Source: DATKDU01 sp035512595 (lineage in GTDB: Bacteria > Planctomycetota > Planctomycetia > Pirellulales > Pirellulaceae). From it: a stretch of 10,163 nucleotides of DNA. Below the pieces are notes generated by a model. The model ran no database searches, was not told where the DNA came from, and was given only the letters and a program-made list of their open reading frames with translations. Below are positions 1 through 8,991 of the stretch, in pieces; positions within the stretch are counted from its first letter, which is position 1, and each line of letters begins with the position of its first letter. A program made the position numbers and the translations under genes. The stretch covers positions 1 through 10,163 of the forward strand of contig DATKDU010000211.1 in NCBI GenBank assembly GCA_035512595.1, in the 5' to 3' direction.

Positions 1-735
1 CAGCCGGTCGGCCAGGAAGGGGTCCAACTCGTCAATGGCATAGATTTTCTCCATTGTCCGCTCGACCGGATAGGGGACCCGGCGGAATTCCACAACCTGT
101 TCGTCCAAAAGAACATAGCACGCCCGCGGATCGCCATCCCGGGGCTGTCCCACCGAGCCGACATTGAACATCGCCTTCCCCCCCGGAAGTGGGTGCCGCC
201 CGCCGACGTCGTCGGGGGTTAAAAAGCGGCCGTCCTCGGTGAACACGCCGGGAACGTGCGTATGCCCCTGAAAGCAATATCGCTCGATCAGCGAAAAGAG
301 CCGCTCCAGCTTGCGGACGTTGTACACGTCCTCCGGGAAGACATATTCGTTGAGCGGGTTGCGGACCGAGCCGTGAACGAACAGGAAGGTGCCCAGGCGA
401 TGGGTCCGCGGCAATTCGCTCAAGAAGGCCCACCGCTGGTGGGTCTTCCCCGCGTCGCCGTTGGCCATCTCGAGCTGGTCGCGGGTCCAGAAGATGGCCC
501 GCTCCGCGCCGCTGGAAAAACCTTCCGGGTCGTAGAGCGCCCCCTGATCGTGGTTCCCCAGAACGCACTGATTGAACTTCATCGCCTCATCGACGCATTC
601 GCGGGGGTTCGGCCCGTAGCCAACGATATCCCCCAGGCAGACGATCTCGCTGACCCCTTGGCCGCGCACGTCCGCCAGCACGGCCTGGAGAGCCTCCAGG
701 TTGCCGTGGATGTCGCTAAGAACGGCACGCTTCAT
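1..735 (-). CDS. Metallophosphoesterase, calcineurin-like family (3' end off window)
   Basis: Predicted cytosolic metal-dependent phosphoesterase; the substrate cannot be told from sequence. The minus strand is open for 245 codons from the ATG at 735-733 to the window edge with no stop, so the C-terminus is missing. Metal-ligand motifs appear in the family order: SDIHGN (Asp8, His10), GDIVGYGPNP (Asp36), GNHD (Asn61, His62), FVHGS (His121) and GHTH (157-160). This pattern is typical of YfcE-like and bacterial diadenosine-tetraphosphatase-like members. The last visible residues (KIYAIDELDPFLADRL) resemble the usual C-terminal end of the family, so probably only a few residues are lost. The start is fixed by an in-frame TAA at 742-744; the only alternative is a TTG directly before the ATG. 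No good ribosome binding site is seen. There is no signal peptide. The family call is firm; the function is not. Confidence 0.93.
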   Translation of the reverse strand, partial: MKRAVLSDIHGNLEALQAVLADVRGQGVSEIVCLGDIVGYGPNPRECVDEAMKFNQCVLGNHDQGALYDPEGFSSGAERAIFWTRDQLEMANGDAGKTHQRWAFLSELPRTHRLGTFLFVHGSVRNPLNEYVFPEDVYNVRKLERLFSLIERYCFQGHTHVPGVFTEDGRFLTPDDVGGRHPLPGGKAMFNVGSVGQPRDGDPRACYVLLDEQVVEFRRVPYPVERTMEKIYAIDELDPFLADRL

Positions 736-1092
736 CAAGGGTTAACCGCCGCGTCCGCGCGGCTCAACGTTGGTCGGGGTAAAAATCACCAGGCGGAGCA
801 TGGAGCGTAAGCCCCAAGGTACCCCGAAGGGACCCTTCGGGCAACGACAATTGCCGCGGGCCTTGGCCTATTTTGGGGACTAGCCGGACCGCATCTTGGT
901 TGATTCGTCGCCGGATGGCTGAACTTGAGGCGCAATTCTCAGCCGGTGCCTGCTCCTTCCCGGAGACGTCCCTTGATTGGCGAAGTTTTTCGCGTGGAGA
1001 GTAGACTTGCGCCCGTGTAGGCACGTCGTTTCGCAGAGTAAATCAGGCTCATTCCGAGGCCCCACAGCCCTACGCCCCCGGGTGAAGGCCAA
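736..1092. other. Intergenic region without a supported gene
   Basis: This 357-base stretch lies between the start of the metallophosphoesterase gene and the end of the lipoprotein gene, both on the minus strand. Short open frames exist on both strands, but none has a recognisable domain, signal peptide or ribosome binding site. It must hold the promoter of the metallophosphoesterase and any terminator of the upstream lipoprotein unit, but I could not pick out a convincing -35/-10 pair or a hairpin followed by a T run. The only clear structure is the palindrome at 823-841. Confidence 0.6.
823..841. repeat. Perfect 19-base palindrome (possible hairpin)
   Basis: CCCGAAGGG, a single A, then CCCTTCGGG: nine-base arms with perfect complementarity. 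As RNA it could fold with about a 7-bp stem and 5-base loop. It is not followed by a T run on either strand, so a simple intrinsic terminator is not supported. It lies about 90 bases upstream of the metallophosphoesterase start, so an operator, an RNA hairpin or a chance GC palindrome are all possible. Confidence 0.5.
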
Positions 1093-1620
1093 TTACTTTC
1101 GCACAACAACCGGAATTCGCGCTAACTCCGTCCGCGCTGGGAACAACGTGATCGCAAGCTCGTGATTCCCTTCAATTGGCAGTGGTCCAAAGTCGGCTTC
1201 GAATTCTACCGCCTCATCGGCAGTCCACTTGATCGTACCAATTGCACCGCCTCGCTGGACGCCGCTGGGGGAACGAACCTCAAGAAAGAGTCGAGCGCCG
1301 CGTTCGGTAGCATCGGTCTTGGAACATCCCGCTAGCGAGCCATCAAGGCCAAAGGGTTCGTTGAGAGGCAATGCAATCAATGCAAGACTCCTAACATTCG
1401 CATTGTCGACCGATATCCGTGGAACGGAAATAACTTTTTCGGGACGCTTGGGTGCATACGTCGAGCTGACTTTTTGTTCCCCACACCCACTGGCGAGGCA
1501 CGTCGTGACGAGTACGAGTCTCAGTGCATCGCGCAGCCGCGATGGCGCAAAGCGTACGCTAGTCGAAGTCCGCGGTATTCCCTCACATCGATGGGCGACG
1601 GTTTTGGGAGTCTGTGGCAT
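1093..1620 (-). CDS. Small predicted lipoprotein of unknown function
   Basis: With the ATG at 1620-1618 this encodes 175 residues. A lipoprotein signal is visible: a basic stretch (RFAPSRLRDALR), a hydrophobic core (LVLVTTCLA) and the lipobox LASGC, giving the lipidated Cys at residue 46 and then GEQ. The mature part of about 130 residues is rich in predicted beta strand and ends in VVVRK. It has two further cysteines at most and no family I recognise. The frame continues upstream to an ATG at 1743 that directly follows the stop of the preceding gene. I prefer 1620 because it puts the signal peptide closer to the N-terminus and has AGGA about 11 bases upstream. Even so the n-region is long, and a non-ATG start nearer the signal cannot be excluded. 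It is the third gene of the minus-strand unit begun by the DUF1559 gene, which suggests an envelope role. Overlapping plus-strand frames have no signal peptide or domain. Confidence 0.65.
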   Translation of the reverse strand: MPQTPKTVAHRCEGIPRTSTSVRFAPSRLRDALRLVLVTTCLASGCGEQKVSSTYAPKRPEKVISVPRISVDNANVRSLALIALPLNEPFGLDGSLAGCSKTDATERGARLFLEVRSPSGVQRGGAIGTIKWTADEAVEFEADFGPLPIEGNHELAITLFPARTELARIPVVVRK

Positions 1621-1743
1621 CAAGAACGCAGTCCTGTGGCACCCGACCAGATCGCTATTGCCATCTGGACGGGCGCTGAAAACCCGAATTCCCGCGGCCG
1701 ACAACAGCGACGTCAACCGTGGGCGTGCAATGTCCAAAGGCAT

Positions 1744-2070
1744 CTAAGGGGTAACGAAGACGATGTGGGTGTTCTCGGCTTTCAAATCAAGACCTTTGTA
1801 TACCTTTCCGGTCCCGGTTCCGGCACCTCCCCAGTCGGATCCCGTACGCGTCGCCGTTCCGGTCCAACAGGAGGATCCCATGTTCTGTAATTGGATCGCG
1901 CAGTGGAAGTTTATTTTTGTGGCGTTCTTGTCATTCGTGATCGCCGTACCTACGGCGATATGCAACGGAGCATGGAGCTTCGACGTACCCACGGCTACTG
2001 ACACGATTTCAAATTCTGCATCGGGATTCCTTTGCGCTGGCGTCGGGGAATCCCCTGACACCACTCTCAT
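1744..2070 (-). CDS. Hypothetical protein, 108 residues
   Basis: The frame opens at ATG 2070-2068 and ends in TAG at 1746-1744. An in-frame TAA at 2082-2080 leaves little room for an earlier start. No family is recognised. The N-terminal third is polar; the middle (residues about 20-65) looks like alternating beta strands. The C-terminal part has a Gly/Thr-rich loop (SDWGGAGTGTGK) and ends in a hydrophobic strand (NTHIVFVTP). There is no signal peptide or membrane segment and no clear ribosome binding site, which is odd between an exported pseudopilin-like protein and a lipoprotein. The true N-terminus may have been lost, or the gene may be decaying. A longer plus-strand frame (1763-2224) overlaps it but has no better support. 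The main argument for this frame is its co-directional position in the DUF1559 unit. Confidence 0.42.
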   Translation of the reverse strand: MRVVSGDSPTPAQRNPDAEFEIVSVAVGTSKLHAPLHIAVGTAITNDKNATKINFHCAIQLQNMGSSCWTGTATRTGSDWGGAGTGTGKVYKGLDLKAENTHIVFVTP

Positions 2071-2130
2071 CGTGTATATTTACAATGCCGGTCAAAAACG
2101 GGGCGAAGGGGGAGGGGCGCTTATTGGAAC

Positions 2131-2149
2131 GGGACAAGAAAGGGACAAG
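2131..2149. repeat. Short tandem GGGACAAG motif
   Basis: Two copies of GGGACAAG, at 2131-2138 and 2142-2149, separated by AAA and followed by CCTACAC. The stretch lies just past the 3' end of the DUF1559 gene. The second copy (GAAAGGGACAAGCC) loosely resembles the GAAAAGGGGTCAGGC ends of the RAYT elements at 9.0-9.8 kb, so it could be a worn end of a related element. That link is inference; the repeat itself is seen. Confidence 0.4.
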
Positions 2150-2179
2150 CCTACACATTTACGCGTCTTACAAGTCGTA

Positions 2180-3097
2180 TTAGTCGCCTCCGTGACGCGA
2201 GCCCATCGCCCGCCAAACAGCTAACTCAACTGCGTTCGAAATAAACACGACCCGTCCATCGCCAAAAGACTGCATCACGCCATCCGGATGGTCGCTTGCA
2301 ACCGTATAAGCACCGAACTCCGTCATGTTACAATTGACGCAGCTAAGTTGATTTGGTGTCAACGAGTGGGTATAAAGGGTATCTCCCGCTTGTCCCTCCA
2401 GCCACGGCCGCCCCCGGGAGGGGGTTCCAAACGGCGAACCATTAATGACAGAAAACTGTCGATCTACGCATGCTTTCACGAATAAGTCATGCTCTCCTGC
2501 GACAAAGCAGTTCGCGGTAATCCATTTCGTTCGTCGCGGCGCGTTCCGGGCATCACCGACGAGTATTTCGCCGACCGTGGCAGTTTGCGACAGGCCGTCG
2601 GAAAAAGAGCTTAAAGAAATGTACTCACCAGCATATCCTGGCGCTCCCCGCGTGTTGCGTGCGTCAAAGGCGCCGATGTAGCCGTTCACTTGGACATCGA
2701 AACCTGTGTTGCCTGAATAATTCGCAGCGTTCCTCCCACCCACAGCGGCATCGTCGCTCGGACACACGTACAGGCGAGGACCCGCATCTTCAAGAAACTT
2801 CGGACCGTTGTACGCGTAAATGTTCCAGTCGATCTGAAGAAACAGGGGCTCTTGCTCAACGTAGGGGAGTATTGGAACGAGAAATCCATACCCGTTTTGA
2901 TTGCCGGCCGGCAAAACCTTCGAGGCAGCTTCGTACTGATGGATTGCCAGTGAGACCTGACGCAGGTTCGATGCGCATTGGAGGCGTCTGGCAGATTCGC
3001 GAGAAAACTGGACGGCCGGCAGGGCGAGGGCGAGGAGGATCCCAATGATGGCCAAAACCACCATTAACTCTACCAAAGAAAACGCCCGGCGATTCAT
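2180..3097 (-). CDS. DUF1559 prepilin-like protein (H-X9-DG type)
   Basis: 305 residues. The N-terminus RRAFSLVELMVVLAIIGIL is a class III (type IV pilin-like) signal. Prepilin peptidase would cut before Phe6, leaving Glu at mature position +5 and a hydrophobic assembly/membrane helix. Ala instead of the usual Gly sits at -1, which the family tolerates. The body carries the DUF1559 marks: the CASNLRQVSLAIHQYE helix after the signal, YVCPSDD near residue 111, and the C-terminal HPDGVMQSFGDG, an exact H-X9-DG motif, followed by AVWRAMGSRHGGD. The family is hugely expanded in planctomycetes; its members are thought to be surface or pseudopilin-like proteins, and this one's role is unknown. The start is supported by AAGGGA six bases upstream of ATG 3097 and by a TTGACA promoter 55-85 bases upstream. 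It heads the minus-strand unit with the 108-residue protein and the lipoprotein. Confidence 0.95.
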   Translation of the reverse strand: MNRRAFSLVELMVVLAIIGILLALALPAVQFSRESARRLQCASNLRQVSLAIHQYEAASKVLPAGNQNGYGFLVPILPYVEQEPLFLQIDWNIYAYNGPKFLEDAGPRLYVCPSDDAAVGGRNAANYSGNTGFDVQVNGYIGAFDARNTRGAPGYAGEYISLSSFSDGLSQTATVGEILVGDARNAPRRTKWITANCFVAGEHDLFVKACVDRQFSVINGSPFGTPSRGRPWLEGQAGDTLYTHSLTPNQLSCVNCNMTEFGAYTVASDHPDGVMQSFGDGRVVFISNAVELAVWRAMGSRHGGD

Positions 3098-3151
3098 GCG
3101 CTGTCCCTTCCCTATTTGAGTTGGAAATCGGCGCGAATCTAATTTGGGTAG

Positions 3152-3181
3152 AGTTTACCGCACTCTGGCCCGATTTGTCAA
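3152..3181 (-). promoter_or_regulatory. Predicted sigma70-type promoter for the DUF1559 unit
   Basis: Read on the minus strand, a perfect -35 TTGACA (3181-3176) is followed by an 18-base spacer and a -10-like TAAACT (3157-3152, four of six consensus bases). Transcription would start near 3145, leaving a leader of roughly 48 bases that contains the AAGGGA ribosome binding site. The position fits the divergent arrangement. Confidence 0.55.
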
Positions 3182-3299
3182 CTGCCGCGATCGAGATTTC
3201 GAGATTTCGCCAGCCGGCTAAACTTGACTCCCGACATGGGGTGGTGAGAAGTGGTTGGTGCAATCGGCCGCTGGGCGTGATCGTGGGGGCAGGCTTAAG

Positions 3300-3329
3300 T
3301 TGGCATTTCTGCTGTCGCGCCGCTACGAT
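3300..3329 (+). promoter_or_regulatory. Possible promoter for DUF1501-sucA-sucB
   Basis: TTGGCA at 3300-3305 (five of six bases of the -35 consensus), an 18-base spacer and TACGAT at 3324-3329 (four of six of the -10 consensus) lie 41 bases before the chosen DUF1501 start. The match is moderate and other pairs are possible (TTGACT at 3224-3229 lacks a good -10). It would also be the nearest visible promoter for sucA and sucB. Confidence 0.35.
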
Positions 3330-3369
3330 GATTGCTGTTGCGTCGCATTCCACTCAGCAGTCGCGCCCC

Positions 3370-4773
3370 ATGCTCACCCTCCACCACGGCCGTGCGTCGA
3401 TGCTGTGCCAGCGGCGGGAGTTTCTGCGCGTCGGCGGGGGGCTGGCGGCACTGGGGCTGACGATGCCGCAGGCGCTGTGGCAGGACAGCGCAGCGGCAGG
3501 TGAGAAAATCGCGAGGGGCCAGGCCCGCTCTTGCATTCTGGTCTATCTCCTTGGCGGGCCGCCGCATCTGGATACGTTCGATCTCAAACCGGACGCGCCG
3601 GCTGAGATTCGCGGACCCTTCGAGCCGATCCCCACGAAGGTGCCTGGCACGCAAATCTGTGAGTTGCTCCCCAACCTGGCCTCGATCGCGGACAAGTACG
3701 CCCTCGTCCGCTCCGTCAGCCACAAAAACAGCAACCACACCCCGATGATCTATTACACGCTCACCGGGCGGCATACGCAGTTTCCCGCGCAGGACAACGA
3801 CATCCGCCCGCCGCAGCGCGAGGATTTTCCGCACACCGGCTGCGTCGTTTCCAAGTTCAAGCCGGCCCCGCCGGAACTGCCGGGCTTCGTCGCCATTCCC
3901 GAAGTCGCCATCCGCTCCAGCATCAGCGGCGAGTACAAGCGGGCCCGTACAGCGCTGCGCGGCGGCGGCGCTGGGTTTCTCGGTCCGACGCACGAGGCCC
4001 TGGCCGTCAGCGGCGAGCCGGGAACTGCCGAGGCCGTCCCCGCGCTTGCCTTGCCGCCGGACGTGAGTGCCGAGCGGTTCGAACGGCGGGCCGAGCTGCT
4101 GGCGCTTCTCGACCGGGGTGTGAATGCCGCGGGGAGTAGCCGCAGCTTCAGCGGCGTTCGCGACCAGGCCGTGCTGCTCACCGGCGCGACCAGCAAGAAC
4201 AATCTGCCGGCCTTCTCGCTCGACTCAGAAAACGAAAAACTCCGCGAGCGCTACGGCCGCCACCGCTTCGGCCAGTCGCTGCTCCTGGCGCGGCGGCTGG
4301 CGGAGGCCGGAGTGCCGATGGTCGCGATCCACTTCAACGAGATGACGGTCTGCGACGGCTGGGACACGCACAGCAAGAATTTCGAGGCCTGCCAGAGCGA
4401 GTTGCTCCCCATGCTCGACCAGTCGCTGTCCGCTTTGCTCGAGGATCTCGATCAGCGCGGCATTTTGGACGAGACGCTGGTCGTCTGCCTGGGCGAATTC
4501 GGCCGCACGCCCAAGATCAACGCCAATGCCGGCCGCGACCACTGGGGAGACTGCTCCTCGGCGCTGTTAGCCGGCGGCGGCATTCGCGGCGGCCGGGTGC
4601 TCGGCGCTTCCGACCGCATCGGCGCGTTTCCGACCGACTCGCCGGTCGATCCGACCGACATCCAGGCCACGATCTACCACTGCCTGGGATTGCCCGCGCA
4701 CCTGAAGATCTACGACGACCTGGCGCGGCCGTTTGAGATCAGCACGGGCAATGTCCTCGCGCGGCTCTTCTAA
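3370..4773 (+). CDS. DUF1501 family protein, Tat-exported
   Basis: 467 residues from ATG 3370, the usual length for the family. The frame is open further upstream, but the start at 3370 gives MLTLHHGRASMLCQRREFLR, placing a twin-arginine signal (QRREFLR, Arg15-Arg16) and the hydrophobic VGGGLAALGL where family members have them; ATG 3400 is a shorter alternative. DUF1501 proteins belong to the alkaline phosphatase/sulfatase-like superfamily and are abundant in planctomycetes, usually as periplasmic partners of DUF1549/DUF1553 proteins; the substrate is unknown. Visible marks are LLGGPPHLDTFD (about 61-71), NSNHTPMIYYTLTG, WDTH (about 331), GEFGRTPKIN (about 375) and RDHWG (about 391), which supply the Asp and His residues expected of a metal site. 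No DUF1549/1553 partner is in the window. Its TAA overlaps the ATG of sucA by one base, so the two are probably co-transcribed and translationally coupled, although one product is exported and the other cytosolic. Confidence 0.93.
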   Translation: MLTLHHGRASMLCQRREFLRVGGGLAALGLTMPQALWQDSAAAGEKIARGQARSCILVYLLGGPPHLDTFDLKPDAPAEIRGPFEPIPTKVPGTQICELLPNLASIADKYALVRSVSHKNSNHTPMIYYTLTGRHTQFPAQDNDIRPPQREDFPHTGCVVSKFKPAPPELPGFVAIPEVAIRSSISGEYKRARTALRGGGAGFLGPTHEALAVSGEPGTAEAVPALALPPDVSAERFERRAELLALLDRGVNAAGSSRSFSGVRDQAVLLTGATSKNNLPAFSLDSENEKLRERYGRHRFGQSLLLARRLAEAGVPMVAIHFNEMTVCDGWDTHSKNFEACQSELLPMLDQSLSALLEDLDQRGILDETLVVCLGEFGRTPKINANAGRDHWGDCSSALLAGGGIRGGRVLGASDRIGAFPTDSPVDPTDIQATIYHCLGLPAHLKIYDDLARPFEISTGNVLARLF

Positions 4774-7610
4774 TGCAAGCCCCAGCGAACATGAGCCAGA
4801 TCGAAGACAGGCTGGACTCCCAAAACGTGGCCTACGTCGAACGCCTCCTGGATATCTACCAGCGCGATCCGGCGCAAGTGCCCGCCCAGTGGCGCGATTA
4901 TTTCCAGCAGCATGGCGCTGCCAGCGGCAATGGGCAGGCGCGCTTCGCGCCGTCCTTTCGGCCGGCGAGCCTCTTCAACCCGCCCCCCTTGGCGGCCGAT
5001 GGCCGGCACCTGGCGGCGGCCCAGCGGCAGGATCGCGTCAGCCAGTTGATCCGGGCGTATCGGGTTCGCGGCCATCTGGCAGCCAGGCTCGATCCGCTGG
5101 GCATTGAACGGCCCGAGCCGCCGGAACTGGCCCTCGCATTCCATCGCTTGCGCGAGGCGGACCTCGAGCGTTCCTTCAGCACGGCGTCGCTGGGCGGACC
5201 AGGGACGCAAACGCTCCGCGACATCGTCGAGCGATTGCGCACGACCTACTGTCGCTACATCGGCGCCCAGTTCATGCACATCGATGAGCTGGAGGTCCGC
5301 GACTGGCTGGCCGAGCGGATGGAGCAGACGCAGAACCGGCTGGCGCTGTCGCGCGAGGAGCAGCTCGAGATTCTCACGCGGCTCACCGACGCGGTGATCT
5401 TCGAGCAGTTTGTGCGGAAGAAATATATCGGGGCCAAGACGTTTTCGCTGGAAGGGGCGGAGAGCCTGATCCCGCTCTTGGACCTGGCGATCGAGAAGGC
5501 CGCGCGGCAGGGCATCAACGAAATCGTCATGGGCATGGCCCATCGCGGGCGGCTCAACGTCCTGGCCAACATCATCGGCAAGACGCCCCGCGAGATCTTT
5601 TGGGAGTTTGCCGACCCGCACCGCGACGAGCACCGCGGCGCGGGGGACGTGAAATACCACCTGGGCTTCAGCGGCGACTGGCAGGCGGCGGGAGGTCGCA
5701 ACGTTCACCTTTCGCTCTGTTTCAACCCCAGCCACCTGGAGTTCATCAACCCGGTGGCGCTGGGGCGGATGCGCGCCAAGCAGGATCGGGCCGGAGACCA
5801 CCAGCGGCGGCAGGGCATGGTGCTGCTCATCCACGGCGACGCGGCATTCGCCGGTGAAGGGGTCATCCAGGAGACGCTCAACCTGAGCCAGCTCGCGGCC
5901 TACACGACGGGCGGAACGCTGCACGTGATCGTCAACAACCAGATTGGTTTCACCACGTCCCCCGCAGAAGGCCGCTCGACCACGTATGCCACGGACGTGG
6001 CGAAGATGCTGCAAATTCCCATCTTCCACGTCAACGGAGAAGACCCCGAAGCAGTCGCCCAGGTGGTCGAATTGGCGTTTGATTTTCGCGAGAAGTTCCG
6101 CCGCGACGTGGTGATCGATATGTACGGTTACCGCCGCTGGGGCCACAACGAAGGGGACGAGCCCAGCTTTACGCAGCCCGTGCTCTATCGGGCGATCCAA
6201 GAGCGGCCGCCGGTTCGCGACGCCTACCTCGCCCACCTGCTCAACCTGGAAGGGGTGACGCGAGAAGAAGCCGACCGAATCGCCCAAGAGCGCCACCAGC
6301 AGCTTGAACAGGAATTCAAGCAGGTGCAGCAGGCAGAATTTGATCCCAAGCCGCAAACCTTGACGGGCAACTGGCAGGGGTACCGCGGCGGCCGCGAGCC
6401 GGAAGACGACCAGCCGCAGACCGGCGTCGATGCAAAACGGCTGAGCGAGCTGCTGCTGAAGCTGTCCGAAACGCCCGCCGATTTCCATCTGCATCCCAAG
6501 CTCCAGCGGATCGTGGAGCGGCGGCGTCAGATGGCCGCCGGCGACCAACCGTTGGACTGGTCGGCGGCCGAAGCCCTGGCGCTGGCCACTTTGTCGCTCG
6601 AAGGTCACCCGGTGCGACTGACGGGTCAAGATTCGGTTCGTGGTACGTTCAGCCAGCGTCACGCGGTCCTTTACGATGCGGAAGACGGACGCCCGCACGA
6701 GGTGTACCAGCACCTGGCGCAGAACCAGGCGCCGGTCCAAATCGTCAACGGGCCGCTGTGCGAAACGGGGGACTTGGGTTTTCAGTATGGATACAGCCTC
6801 GACTATCCGGAGGCGCTCGTACTGTGGGAAGCGCAATACGGCGACTTCGCCAACGCGGCCCAGGTCGTGATCGACCAGTTTCTTGTGAGTGCCGAGGACA
6901 AATGGCGGCGGCTGAGCGGCCTGGTGCTGCTTCTGCCCCACGGATTCGAAGGGGGCGGGCCGGAGCACTCCAGCGCCCGGCTGGAGCGGTTTCTGGGGCT
7001 GGCCGCCGAGGACAATATCCAGATCGCCGTCCCCACCACTCCGGCGCAGTATTTCCATCTGTTGCGGCGGCAGGTCAAACGCCGCTGGCGAAAACCCCTG
7101 GTGATCATGACCCCCAAGAGCCTGCTGCGCCATCCGCAAGCTGTTTCCGCGCTGGAAGATTTTTCGCCCGGCCGCACGTTTCAGAGGATCATTTCCACGG
7201 GCCTGGTCCCGGGAGACAGCCAACACGCTCTGGCGCGCGTGCTGCTGTGCAGCGGTAAGATGTACTATGAGCTGCTGGCGGCAGGCGCCGGCGAGCGGCC
7301 CGACCTGGCGCTGGTGCGCATCGAGCAACTGTATCCGCGGCCGGAGAAGGAGTTGAGTGCGGCGCTCGCGCCAGTTCCCGACGGCGTAGCGGTGGTTTGG
7401 GTGCAGGAGGAGCCGGAGAACATGGGGGCCTGGCCCTATTGGCGGCAGACGGTTGGCGACCGGCTTTTTGACCGGTTTCCTTTGGCAGGGATCGCGCGGT
7501 CCAAATCCGCCAGCCCCGCCACCGGATCGTCGGCGGCACACAAGCGTGAACAGCAAGAGCTAATCGACAAAGCGCTCGCCAGCGTTTCTCATCAATCGCC
7601 CCGTTCGTGA
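4773..7610 (+). CDS. sucA: 2-oxoglutarate dehydrogenase, E1 component
   Basis: 945 residues, full length for the family. It decarboxylates 2-oxoglutarate with thiamine diphosphate and transfers the succinyl group to the lipoyl arm of E2 in the TCA cycle. Seen in order: the N-terminal E1 helix that docks on the complex (VAYVERLLDIYQRDP, about 19-33); KTFSLEGAESLIPLLD and MAHRGRLNVL of the first catalytic half; GAGDVKYHLG (about 289-298); the thiamine-diphosphate/Mg motif from HGDAAFAGEG (His354, Asp356) to NNQIGFTT (from Asn388); YRRWGHNEGDEPS (His458); the second half with Glu664 and GFQYGYS (669-675), EAQYGDFANAAQVVIDQF and LPHGFEGGGPEHSSARLERF; and the C-terminal QEEPENMGAW. Start ATG 4773 overlaps the DUF1501 stop (TAATG); ATG 4791 is an alternative, and neither has a clear ribosome binding site. 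The sucB start follows 36 bases after the stop. Confidence 0.98.
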   Translation: MQAPANMSQIEDRLDSQNVAYVERLLDIYQRDPAQVPAQWRDYFQQHGAASGNGQARFAPSFRPASLFNPPPLAADGRHLAAAQRQDRVSQLIRAYRVRGHLAARLDPLGIERPEPPELALAFHRLREADLERSFSTASLGGPGTQTLRDIVERLRTTYCRYIGAQFMHIDELEVRDWLAERMEQTQNRLALSREEQLEILTRLTDAVIFEQFVRKKYIGAKTFSLEGAESLIPLLDLAIEKAARQGINEIVMGMAHRGRLNVLANIIGKTPREIFWEFADPHRDEHRGAGDVKYHLGFSGDWQAAGGRNVHLSLCFNPSHLEFINPVALGRMRAKQDRAGDHQRRQGMVLLIHGDAAFAGEGVIQETLNLSQLAAYTTGGTLHVIVNNQIGFTTSPAEGRSTTYATDVAKMLQIPIFHVNGEDPEAVAQVVELAFDFREKFRRDVVIDMYGYRRWGHNEGDEPSFTQPVLYRAIQERPPVRDAYLAHLLNLEGVTREEADRIAQERHQQLEQEFKQVQQAEFDPKPQTLTGNWQGYRGGREPEDDQPQTGVDAKRLSELLLKLSETPADFHLHPKLQRIVERRRQMAAGDQPLDWSAAEALALATLSLEGHPVRLTGQDSVRGTFSQRHAVLYDAEDGRPHEVYQHLAQNQAPVQIVNGPLCETGDLGFQYGYSLDYPEALVLWEAQYGDFANAAQVVIDQFLVSAEDKWRRLSGLVLLLPHGFEGGGPEHSSARLERFLGLAAEDNIQIAVPTTPAQYFHLLRRQVKRRWRKPLVIMTPKSLLRHPQAVSALEDFSPGRTFQRIISTGLVPGDSQHALARVLLCSGKMYYELLAAGAGERPDLALVRIEQLYPRPEKELSAALAPVPDGVAVVWVQEEPENMGAWPYWRQTVGDRLFDRFPLAGIARSKSASPATGSSAAHKREQQELIDKALASVSHQSPRS

Positions 7611-7646
7611 ACACCCGGCGGCCTGGCGCACCGTCGCCACATCATT

Positions 7647-8939
<1,293 letters not shown>

Positions 8940-8991
8940 GGAGTAGCCGGCAGAGTTCTGTGGCGGGGCGAGGACAAGGAAAAGGGGTCAG

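Noticed and set aside
32..568. A 178-codon minus-strand frame inside the metallophosphoesterase region
   Set aside because: The other minus-strand frame carries all metallophosphoesterase motifs from 735 to the window edge; this one is its Arg/Pro-rich shadow.
1763..2224. A 153-codon plus-strand frame with a hydrophobic segment
   Set aside because: The hydrophobic stretch is isolated in the middle, there is no ribosome binding site, and it would run against the DUF1559 unit and overlap the end of the DUF1559 gene.
4770..7556. A 928-codon open frame on the minus strand antisense to sucA
   Set aside because: It lies codon-for-codon opposite an unmistakable sucA in high-GC sequence, where antisense stop codons are rare. 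Its translation is low-complexity (Arg, Leu, Gln, Val-rich) without any domain.
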